This document shows positions 8,019-15,005 of a stretch of DNA of 64,000 nt, piece by piece; position 1 is the stretch's first letter, and each line of letters starts with the position of its first letter. Below the pieces are notes generated by a model, which was given only the letters and a program-made list of their open reading frames with translations, had not been told where the DNA came from and made no database searches. Made by a program: the position numbers and the translations under genes. The stretch covers positions 93,621-157,620 of the forward strand of contig JARLHO010000112.1 of NCBI GenBank assembly GCA_031292215.1, read 5' to 3'. This DNA is from Syntrophobacteraceae bacterium (GTDB lineage Bacteria > Desulfobacterota > Syntrophobacteria > Syntrophobacterales > Syntrophobacteraceae).

Positions 8019-10985
8019 ATGGCTCGATGCGGACCTTTAGAAGATGAACATGACCCGCGGTTCAAAGTATTTCACGAACTGATGAGGAGGAAAGTTCGCG
8101 AAATCCTTTTGATCTCGACCCCGTATGATGCGTCGGTAATGGAGGAGGACTGCCGGCTTTCGGAGGCCATCATCTCGGAATACAGGGGATTGAACCTGAG
8201 CCGGCCGCCCAGGTTGAACTGGGTCTCTTCCACTGAGGCCGCCTTATCGGCTCTAGACAGCATGAAACTCGACCTGGTAATCGTAATGGCTCGTGTTGCG
8301 GATGCAAACTTCCTGGCTGCTGCCGAGACGATCAAATCAAAAGCCCCGAAGCTGCCCGTAATGCTGCTTTGTCACAGCCTGGATCCAGCGCTCGAGGGGT
8401 TGTATCGCCAGTTGCAACATTCTTTATTCTACCGCATTTTCGTTTGGCGAGGCAATTCCGATCTGCTGCTGGCGATGATCAAGAATGCCGAAGACTTTGC
8501 AAACGTGGAACACGATACCCGGTATGCGGCCATTCGGGTGATCCTTTGCGTGGAAGATTCGCCCGAGTATCTGTCCTCGCTTTTGCCTATTTTTTATCGG
8601 GAGCTTGTCCTGCAGACCCAAGCGGTTATGGAAGAGGGACTAAATAACGAGCATCGGCTCCTGGCCATGCGGGCGCGCCCGAAAATTTTGGTGGCCGATA
8701 CCTTTGAGGGCGCCGAGGAGCTGTTTGACAGATACCAGCCGTATGTTTTTGGAGTACTTTCGGATGTGCGTTTTCCCCGAAACAATCGATTGGATGAAAA
8801 CGCGGGTGTCGATCTTCTCAAGGCAATACGGGGCAAACGGCAAGATATCCCCGCGCTGCTTATGAGCAACGATCCGAAGAATGGAGCCAAAGCCGCGGGG
8901 ATCCCCGCCGTATTCGTAGACAAGAATTCCCCGGCTCTTCTGTCCGATATTCGCTCTTTTTTTCTAAATCATCTGGGGTTCGGGGACTTTGTTTTCCGTT
9001 CCCCGGCGGGCAAGGAAATTGTGCGCGTTTCGAACCTGAGGATGCTGGAAAAAACGCTCCCCCGTATTTCCGAGGAATCCTTCGCCTATCATTGCAATCG
9101 AAACGATTTTTCCCGGTGGTTGTTTGCCCGCTCGGAAATCGAACTCGCGGGCAGGGTGAGGCCTGTAAAAGAAGATGATTTTTCCGGCATCGAATCCCAC
9201 CGGCAATTTCTCATATCCACGATTCACGAGCGACGGATGCGGCGTCAAAAAGGCGTGATCGTCGACTTTGACCCCGGGGCCTTCGATGAGGACAGTGAAA
9301 TCGTAAAGATCGGGAAAGGGTCTCTTGGGGGAAAAGCCAGGGGGCTCTCTTTTGTGTCTTCCCTGTTGGGTCGGAGCCCATCTTTATTGAGCAGGTTTAG
9401 CCCGGTAAAAATCGCTATTCCCCAGACACTGGTTGTCACAACCGAAGTATTCGACATATTTGTGGCCGAGAACAATCTCCAGGGTCTGGCCAAAGAGGAT
9501 CTTGAGGACCGGTTCGTCGAAAACCGTTTTTTGCAATCGAGATTTCCCGCCGAATTTGAAGCCCGCCTGCGCGACTTTTTGTCTCACTTCGCTTATCCGA
9601 TCGCCGTTCGCTCTTCGAGCCTGCTGGAAGATGCCCAATTCCGGGCCTATGCCGGTTTGTACAAGACCTACATGCTGCCCAACAACCATGCGGATCTCGA
9701 TTGCAGGCTAAGACAACTCATCGAGGCAATCAAGCTGGTGTATGCTTCGACTTATTTTCAGGGCCCCAAAGCCTTCTCCCGGCGTATCGGTCACAGGACC
9801 GAAGAGGAGAAGATGGCGGTTATCGTGCAAAAAATTGTCGGCCGAAGTCACGGAAACTATTTCTATCCGGCCATGGCGGGCGTAGCGCAGTCCTACAACT
9901 ATTATTGCTTCTCAAAGATGAAGCCCGAGGAGGGAATTGCAACCATTGCCCTCGGGCTGGGCAAAACTGTCATGGATGGAGAAAAGGCCCTGCGCTTCTC
10001 GCCCGTTCATCCCGAATTGCTTCCGCAACGCTCTGGTGTGGATGACATTTTGGAGAATGCGCAGCGATTTTTCTACGCTTTGAAGTTGGACCCGACGATG
10101 TGCGGCCTCGGGCCAAACGACACGGACATGCCGGCCAAACGTGAGGTTGGCGACAGCCAGGATGAAGAGCCCGTAAGGCTTTTGAGCAGCACCTATTTTC
10201 CGGATGAACATTGCCTGCGCGACTCCGATTTTTCGCCCGGATACCGCGTGATCACCTTTGCCCGGGTCCTAAAGCACGGGCTGTTTCCCTTGGCGCAGAT
10301 TGTAAGGGAAGTCTTACTGCTCGGCCGCGAAGGGATGGGATGCCCTGTTGAACTCGAATTTGCCGCCGATCTTTCCTTGGACCGGAGCGTCGAGCCGCTG
10401 TTTTCAATACTGCAACTTCGACCGATGAGCGCGCGGGAAGATACCGTGAGCGTAGAGATAACCGATGAGGACTTGCGCAAGGCCTTTTGTGTTTCCAGGA
10501 AGGCTCTTGGCAACAGGATAAGCAACGAGATAACCGACATCCTGTTGGTCAAGCCGCAGGCTTTCGATCCTGCGCTCACCCGGGAGATCGCAGGGCAAAT
10601 TGGCCGTATGAACGCTTTGCTCAATCGGGAGGGGCGCCAATACATACTGATAGGGCCGGGCCGCTGGGGTTCAGCCGACAGATGGCTGGGCATCCCGGTT
10701 AGTTGGGCCGATATCGGCGGTGCAAAGGCCATTGTGGAAACCGCCCACGGCAAGCTTAGCGCTGAACCGTCACAGGGTTCCCACTTCTTCCACAACATCA
10801 TTTCGCTGGGTATCAATTACTTTACGGTAAGTGAGGACCCCGGGAACGGATTAGATTGGGAGTGGCTTCTGTCACTGCCAAAGAAAAATGAAACCGATTC
10901 CGTGGCATGGGTGTCGCTTGAGCGGCCGGTGACCATAAAGGTGGATGGGCACAGCTCCTTGGGGGTCCTTATCTACGATGCGTAG
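8019..10985 (+). CDS. REC-like / PEP-synthase ATP-grasp fusion protein
   Basis: A 988-residue protein. Residues about 25-340 contain two response-regulator-like alpha/beta domains (strands such as REILLIST and IRVILCVEDSPEY, later KILVADTF and YVFGVLSDVRFPR). From about residue 430 comes the PEP/pyruvate-binding ATP-grasp module, with GKGSLGGKARGL near 431 and YPIAVRSSSLLEDAQ near 525. The phosphohistidine swivel domain and the PEP/pyruvate TIM barrel of true PEP synthase are missing. A family-specific tail (IGPGRWGS, then QGSHFFHNIISLGINYF) ends the protein. Members of this architecture are annotated only as PEP/pyruvate-binding proteins, and substrate and output are unknown. It sits 63 bases after gdhA and is likely cotranscribed with it. 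Confidence 0.8.
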   Translation: MARCGPLEDEHDPRFKVFHELMRRKVREILLISTPYDASVMEEDCRLSEAIISEYRGLNLSRPPRLNWVSSTEAALSALDSMKLDLVIVMARVADANFLAAAETIKSKAPKLPVMLLCHSLDPALEGLYRQLQHSLFYRIFVWRGNSDLLLAMIKNAEDFANVEHDTRYAAIRVILCVEDSPEYLSSLLPIFYRELVLQTQAVMEEGLNNEHRLLAMRARPKILVADTFEGAEELFDRYQPYVFGVLSDVRFPRNNRLDENAGVDLLKAIRGKRQDIPALLMSNDPKNGAKAAGIPAVFVDKNSPALLSDIRSFFLNHLGFGDFVFRSPAGKEIVRVSNLRMLEKTLPRISEESFAYHCNRNDFSRWLFARSEIELAGRVRPVKEDDFSGIESHRQFLISTIHERRMRRQKGVIVDFDPGAFDEDSEIVKIGKGSLGGKARGLSFVSSLLGRSPSLLSRFSPVKIAIPQTLVVTTEVFDIFVAENNLQGLAKEDLEDRFVENRFLQSRFPAEFEARLRDFLSHFAYPIAVRSSSLLEDAQFRAYAGLYKTYMLPNNHADLDCRLRQLIEAIKLVYASTYFQGPKAFSRRIGHRTEEEKMAVIVQKIVGRSHGNYFYPAMAGVAQSYNYYCFSKMKPEEGIATIALGLGKTVMDGEKALRFSPVHPELLPQRSGVDDILENAQRFFYALKLDPTMCGLGPNDTDMPAKREVGDSQDEEPVRLLSSTYFPDEHCLRDSDFSPGYRVITFARVLKHGLFPLAQIVREVLLLGREGMGCPVELEFAADLSLDRSVEPLFSILQLRPMSAREDTVSVEITDEDLRKAFCVSRKALGNRISNEITDILLVKPQAFDPALTREIAGQIGRMNALLNREGRQYILIGPGRWGSADRWLGIPVSWADIGGAKAIVETAHGKLSAEPSQGSHFFHNIISLGINYFTVSEDPGNGLDWEWLLSLPKKNETDSVAWVSLERPVTIKVDGHSSLGVLIYDA

Positions 10986-11013
10986 AGTCCCATCTCCCTG
11001 AGCAGACGCGTTT

Positions 11014-11727
11014 TCACGCGCCCTCCCCCAAAGTGCGTCCCCGGTGAGCCCAGCCACAAACCTTCACGGGGGCGCCGGTGGCTCTGGCAACTGTGCAGTC
11101 GAAATTTCGAGCCGCTCCCAGAGCTTTCATCCCGGGCATGCGGAGCGGGTTTGCCATGCCATAGACACTCCAGTTGGCGCAGTGGTCGATCGCCAGCAGG
11201 GAGGCCTTTACCGTGGCGCGAAAAATAGTGCAGGCGCTGCTCACATAGGAATACACGGCCGGCACCGTGCAACTATCGCAGCGGTCCGCTCCAATGGGGC
11301 CCGCAGTTATCGGTATCCCCGCGCCCGGATAGAGGGTTCCGGCTTCGGCGTCGGCAACGGCCCGGGGGGTATTTAAAATCAGGATGACATTCCTGACGCC
11401 GACTCCGTATAGCTCATCGACGACCTTTGCGCCGCTAAACGTAACGAAGGAGGGCGCGGACCAACTCTTGTCCGGAAGGCGAGTGACGAGGACCCCGAGT
11501 TGCTGCCCCCCGCCGAACAGGAGCCTGGATTTGAGCGCGTTCGGGACCACCACTATCCCCCGGGCGTTGTTTAAAACGCAACGGGGAACCATTGCCGGCA
11601 TTTGCTCGAATGCCGCAGCGGCATTGCGTATCAGGTTCATTTGACCCGTGGAGGCAGCCGCCCTTGCGACTGGAGGCATAATCAGCAACAGTGAAGCAAT
11701 CAAAGCAGGTAGAACGAAATATTTCAT
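11014..11727 (-). CDS. SYLF-domain (Ysc84-like) lipid-binding protein, exported
   Basis: A 237-residue protein with a clear signal peptide (MKYFVLPALIASLLLIMPPV, cleavage near ARAAA) and a SYLF domain: RCVLNNARGIVVVPNALKSRL, the glycine-rich LFGGGQQLGVLV, and WSAPSFVTFSGA. SYLF proteins bind phosphoinositide-like or other lipids; bacterial members are periplasmic or lipoproteins of unclear function. The C-terminal half has six Cys (DRCDSC, SSACT, DHCANW, FDCTV, VCGW), which is unusual and may form disulfides. AGGAG lies six bases before the ATG. It is convergent with the gene ending at 10985 and separated by about 130 bases from the operon upstream. Confidence 0.85.
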   Translation of the reverse strand: MKYFVLPALIASLLLIMPPVARAAASTGQMNLIRNAAAAFEQMPAMVPRCVLNNARGIVVVPNALKSRLLFGGGQQLGVLVTRLPDKSWSAPSFVTFSGAKVVDELYGVGVRNVILILNTPRAVADAEAGTLYPGAGIPITAGPIGADRCDSCTVPAVYSYVSSACTIFRATVKASLLAIDHCANWSVYGMANPLRMPGMKALGAARNFDCTVARATGAPVKVCGWAHRGRTLGEGA

Positions 11728-11858
11728 GGCAGGCTCCTTTGCCCCGATTTCAAAACGTGCGCAATCCTTTGCCGGCGGAACTATTCAACAAAAGCTACAT
11801 TCAACGTAAGCAGGAGCGGGCCACATTGTCCAGACCGAAGTCCAGGGAAATTACTTTT

Positions 11859-12284
11859 TCAGGTCTTGCCGGCATCATCTATAATTTCGGTCATAACACC
11901 GTTAAGCTTTCCGGGGTGGATGAGCGCATACTCACCCTCACGGAATGGCCGGGCGATCTCACCCCGGTTATCGGGTAGGAAGGGATAACCCTTTTCCTGG
12001 AGCTCCTTTGCCGAATCTCGGGTATTATCTACATTGAAACTAACGATCATGACGCCCTCACCGTTTTTTTCGATGAATTTGGCGACATGACCATCCGGCG
12101 CCGTTGACTCCATCAATTCAAATCCAACTTCACCAAGGTAGTAGCGAAGGACTCTGATCTTCTCCGGTTCGTGAACGTAAGAATCATCGGGTTTATTTTT
12201 CCCCAAAAGCGGCTCCCAGGTTTTGCGGGCCTCCTCGAGATCTTTTACCGCGATACAAATATGATCGACCTTATTTATTTTCAT
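11859..12284 (-). CDS. VOC-family protein, methylmalonyl-CoA epimerase-like
   Basis: About 141 residues from the preferred ATG at 12284 (MKINKVDHICIAV); in-frame upstream starts at 12296 (ATG) and 12338 (GTG) would add a poorly conserved leader. The two beta-alpha-beta-beta-beta units of the VOC fold are visible. The segment STAPDGHVAKFIEKNGEGVMIVSF aligns with the epimerase SPxSPIAKFLEKRGEGIHHIAF region. The GEGIHH metal-ligand His of methylmalonyl-CoA epimerases is replaced (GEGVMI), while the first His (DHI) and a late Glu (VMTEII) are kept. It is the last gene of the long minus-strand operon and a tandem relative of the next gene. A racemase role on a branched acyl-CoA of the pathway is possible but unproven. 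Confidence 0.75.
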   Translation of the reverse strand: MKINKVDHICIAVKDLEEARKTWEPLLGKNKPDDSYVHEPEKIRVLRYYLGEVGFELMESTAPDGHVAKFIEKNGEGVMIVSFNVDNTRDSAKELQEKGYPFLPDNRGEIARPFREGEYALIHPGKLNGVMTEIIDDAGKT

Positions 12285-12349
12285 TCCGGACCCCATTGCC
12301 AAAATCCCACCGCTTTGCAAAACACTCGTATCTTCCACCGCGAGCGGGA

Positions 12350-12769
12350 TTATTTGTTTACATCGAAATCTCCGTCCAAAAGTTCGGTGAGAACCCCGTT
12401 GAGTTCCCTCGGGTGGTGGACGAAGGCATAACGATTTCCGTACAGCTCTCGCGGCTTTTTGTCGATAAGCCTTACGTTTTTGGCCCGTAGTTCGTCCATT
12501 GCCTTGGGTAGGTCATCGACTTTGTAGGAGATAAGAAAGAAGCCTTCTCCTCTGGCTTCGATATATTTGGCCACCTCGCCCTCAGGGGATGTGGACTCCA
12601 TGAACTCCACGGCCACCTCACCCATACGGTAGCGGGCAACCCTTATTTTTTCCGATTCCGCCACATATTCGCAGGCGGGTTCAAGACCGAAATCCCGCCG
12701 GTAGACCTCTTTGGTCTTCTCAAGGTCCTTTACCGCAAAGCAGATGTGGTCAATTTTTTCAAGCTTCAT
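12350..12769 (-). CDS. VOC-family protein, methylmalonyl-CoA epimerase-like (tandem copy)
   Basis: A 139-residue homologue of the adjacent downstream gene, with the same order of motifs: KIDHICFAVKDLEKT at the N-terminus, TSPEGEVAKYIEARGEGFF in the middle and NGVLTELLD near the end. The second metal-binding His of classical methylmalonyl-CoA epimerase is again lost (GEGFFLIS where epimerases have GEGIHHIA); His8 and the late Glu remain. Divergence between the two copies suggests an old duplication or a heteromer. About 80 bases separate it from the MoaD-like gene upstream. A role in the Mo-hydroxylase/B12-mutase pathway is inferred from position only. Confidence 0.78.
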   Translation of the reverse strand: MKLEKIDHICFAVKDLEKTKEVYRRDFGLEPACEYVAESEKIRVARYRMGEVAVEFMESTSPEGEVAKYIEARGEGFFLISYKVDDLPKAMDELRAKNVRLIDKKPRELYGNRYAFVHHPRELNGVLTELLDGDFDVNK

Positions 12770-12853
12770 ATCGGCGTCTTCCTCTTTTAGCAGGGTGCTG
12801 AAAAGGGCATGATATTCCCGCCATAATCCGGGACTGTCATCCTTATAAGGTGT

Positions 12854-13150
12854 CTAGCCTCCGGCCAGGGGCTCCATATAAGCTGTAACGAGGACGGTGT
12901 CGCCCTCGTTCACCTTCGTTGCCAACCCTTGCGAAAATGAAAAATGGCTCTCGCCGTTTAGGTAAACATAGCGCAGATCCTCACCCATCTCACCATCTTC
13001 TTCGATGAACTTCAACGGGTGGTACAGATCGGAGAGTTTTTTAAGAAGGTCCTGTAAGCTGTTTTCACCCACATCGAGTTCCATCTCGACGGGAGGTTCA
13101 AACCTGTTTGCTATTCGGAGATTGGAATTGATTTTGACCCTGATTTTCAT
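12854..13150 (-). CDS. MoaD/ThiS-like ubiquitin-fold sulfur carrier ending in Gly-Gly
   Basis: A 98-residue beta-grasp protein. The ATG at 13150 is chosen because GAGGCGAAG precedes it and the frame upstream has no family similarity. It has the MoaD pattern: N-terminal strand MKIRVKINSNLRI, a central helix NSLQDLLKKLSDLY, the LNGESH turn and the EGDTVLVTAYMEPLAGG tail. The C-terminal Gly-Gly is required for adenylation and thiocarboxylate formation in MoaD and ThiS. It lies directly downstream of a set of molybdenum-enzyme genes, so it may be a dedicated sulfur donor for the cofactor of these enzymes. It has a tandem paralogue upstream. Confidence 0.75.
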   Translation of the reverse strand: MKIRVKINSNLRIANRFEPPVEMELDVGENSLQDLLKKLSDLYHPLKFIEEDGEMGEDLRYVYLNGESHFSFSQGLATKVNEGDTVLVTAYMEPLAGG

Positions 13151-13182
13151 CTTCGCCTCGCCTTTGCGCCTCTGCGCGATGC

Positions 13183-13470
13183 CTAATGGCCGTCCCGAGG
13201 CTCCATGTAGGCCTCCACCAGGACGATGTCGCCCTCGTTTATCTTCTTTCCCAACCCTTCCGAAAATGAAAAATGGCTCTCCCCGTTGAGGTAAAGGTAG
13301 CGCAGATCCTCTCCCATCTCCCCCTCCTCGATGAACTTCAAGGGGGGGCACATATCGCAGAGTTTCTCAAGAACATCGCTCAGGCGGTTATTGGCGCCAT
13401 CGAGAACCATCTCCAGGGGCGGTTGAAAGATATTTTCTATTCGAAGATTGGAATCGACCCTGATCTTCAT
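13183..13470 (-). CDS. MoaD/ThiS-like paralogue lacking the C-terminal Gly-Gly
   Basis: A 95-residue paralogue of the next gene, with near-identical blocks (PPLKFIEE, GEMGEDLRYLYLNGESHFSFS, NEGDIVLVEAYMEP). The ATG at 13470 is preceded by CAGGGGGC. The striking difference is the end: where the partner finishes PLAGG, this one finishes PRDGH. The terminal Gly needed for activation by a MoeB/ThiF-type enzyme is therefore absent. It also has Cys residues in the helix (KLCDMCPPL) that the partner lacks. It may be a non-activatable partner or a binding scaffold, or it may require trimming. It is the first of the pair in the operon. Confidence 0.72.
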   Translation of the reverse strand: MKIRVDSNLRIENIFQPPLEMVLDGANNRLSDVLEKLCDMCPPLKFIEEGEMGEDLRYLYLNGESHFSFSEGLGKKINEGDIVLVEAYMEPRDGH

Positions 13471-13590
13471 TGCCAAGCCCCCTGTAATCCAACTTCCCGT
13501 GATTTGCGCCGGACAAGTGAAGCGCCCCGGGCGGGTCATAAAGCGGGCAGCTTTGTTTGCGCCGCACCCTCCGCCTGTAGAACCAAAAAA

Positions 13591-14061
13591 CTATGCCGTC
13601 TTCTTTGAGGCTTCTCCAACGGCCTTGACGATCTTCTTGTAGCCTGTGCACCGGCAGACATTGGAGGAGATCGTCTTTATGATCTCCTTTTGGGTAGGCT
13701 GGTTGTTTTTGTCCAGCAGAGTCTTGGCGGTCATGATCATGCCTGAGGTGCAGAATCCGCACTGAACGGCGCCTTCCTCCATAAAGGTTTGCTGGAGCGG
13801 ATGGAGTTTTCCCTCCCGGTTGAGTCCCTCAACGGTCGTGATATCCGCTCCCTGCATCTCGGAGGTAAGCACAATGCACGACCTGAGCGGCAAACCGTTT
13901 ACCTCGACGGTGCATGCTCCGCAGGAGCCTATGCCGCAGGACTCCTTGGCCCCGGTCAGGTCGAGCCTCTCGCGAAGGGTTTCAAGGAGGGTCTCGTTAG
14001 GACTTACCTGGAGAACCGTTTCTTCATTGTTTACTGTAAAGGCAACTTTTACCGTCTCCAT
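13591..14061 (-). CDS. Mo-enzyme A: 2x[2Fe-2S] subunit (HcrC/CoxS type)
   Basis: A 156-residue small subunit of a xanthine-oxidase-family enzyme. The plant-type ferredoxin cluster is bound by Cys42, 47, 50 and 62 (SCGIGSCGACT). The alpha-helical second cluster is bound by Cys101, 104, 136 and 138 (QCGFCTSGM and CRCTGY). It passes electrons between the Mo centre and the FAD subunit. Its start overlaps the stop of the FAD-subunit gene by one base, so the three genes of set A are coupled. The nearest functional relatives by subunit architecture are 4-hydroxybenzoyl-CoA reductase and CO dehydrogenase small subunits. Confidence 0.92.
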   Translation of the reverse strand: METVKVAFTVNNEETVLQVSPNETLLETLRERLDLTGAKESCGIGSCGACTVEVNGLPLRSCIVLTSEMQGADITTVEGLNREGKLHPLQQTFMEEGAVQCGFCTSGMIMTAKTLLDKNNQPTQKEIIKTISSNVCRCTGYKKIVKAVGEASKKTA

Positions 14062-15005
14062 TATGCTCCCTCCCTCAGGACTTTTTGGACCGCTCTTCGA
14101 AACAGGACGCCCACCATCTTTTTACGGTAGGCGGGGGAAAGTATTGCATTGGGGACAGCCCTGGCATCGGTAGATGCGCTATTGGCGGCGTCCCTGAGAG
14201 TCCCCTCGTCGGTTCCCGCCAGTTCATAGACAAGGGGGGCCGGACCTACGCCACCCACGCAGACCCTGGCGACGCTCTTTTTCATGGCGACCGCCACAGC
14301 CGCCAGGGGATAGTCGATGGAATTTCGGACCCTCAATTTTTCATATACGCCCTTTGACTTCTCCAGCGGTATGCGTATCCTGGTAAGGAGAGTCCCGGGT
14401 TCGACGACAAAGGGTTTGCTGCCGCTGCCGGTATAGATCTTTTCGAGTCCTGCCGTTTTTTCGCCCCCGGCCTCGGCAAGGTCTGCCTCCGCCGACAACG
14501 CAACAAGCGAGAGCGCGTTGTCGCTGCAATAGTTGGAAAGACACACTCGGGAATGTGGAACCACGTTGCAGCACTTACCTCCCATCTTCAGGCAGAACCC
14601 CCGGGCGGCGCGCCATTCCAACGATTTGTTGTACTCGATGCAGCGCGTGTCCTGGAGAAGATTTCCGCCGATAGTGGCCCGCATTTGGAGCGTTTCACAG
14701 GAAGTGGCGTCAAGGGATTGATAAAGGAGCGGAAAATATTCTTTCACCACGGGGTGGTTTTTCAGTTCAAAAAGGGTGACATTGGCCCCTATCGTCAGCC
14801 ATCCGTCGATAGCGGCGATTGCCTTGAGCTCTTCGATTCCCTTGAGGTCTATGATTGCTGCGGGCGCCGCTAACCTGTACTTCAAAAGAGGCATGAGGTC
14901 GGTGCCTCCGGCCAGATAGCGCGCTTTTCCCTCGAAATCGTTGTAGAGAGCGATTGCATCGGCAACACTTGTGGCTTTCCTGTATTCGAACCCGGGCAAG
15001 ATCAT
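14061..15005 (-). CDS. Mo-enzyme A: FAD subunit with an extra [4Fe-4S]-type Cys loop (HcrB-like)
   Basis: A 314-residue FAD-binding subunit with the LAGGTDLMPLLK flavin loop and TIGGNLLQDTRC. Unlike ordinary family members it has an insertion with Cys122, 138, 145, 146, 155 and 160. The spacing C122-x15-C138-x7-C146-x8-C155 matches the [4Fe-4S] loop known from the beta subunit of 4-hydroxybenzoyl-CoA reductase, which uses it to deliver low-potential electrons for reductive dehydroxylation. The flanking DTRC, YN-S and WR residues also fit. Set A is therefore likely a reductase or a low-potential Mo enzyme rather than a plain hydroxylase. The substrate is unknown. It overlaps both neighbours by 1-4 bases. 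Confidence 0.87.
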   Translation of the reverse strand: MILPGFEYRKATSVADAIALYNDFEGKARYLAGGTDLMPLLKYRLAAPAAIIDLKGIEELKAIAAIDGWLTIGANVTLFELKNHPVVKEYFPLLYQSLDATSCETLQMRATIGGNLLQDTRCIEYNKSLEWRAARGFCLKMGGKCCNVVPHSRVCLSNYCSDNALSLVALSAEADLAEAGGEKTAGLEKIYTGSGSKPFVVEPGTLLTRIRIPLEKSKGVYEKLRVRNSIDYPLAAVAVAMKKSVARVCVGGVGPAPLVYELAGTDEGTLRDAANSASTDARAVPNAILSPAYRKKMVGVLFRRAVQKVLREGA

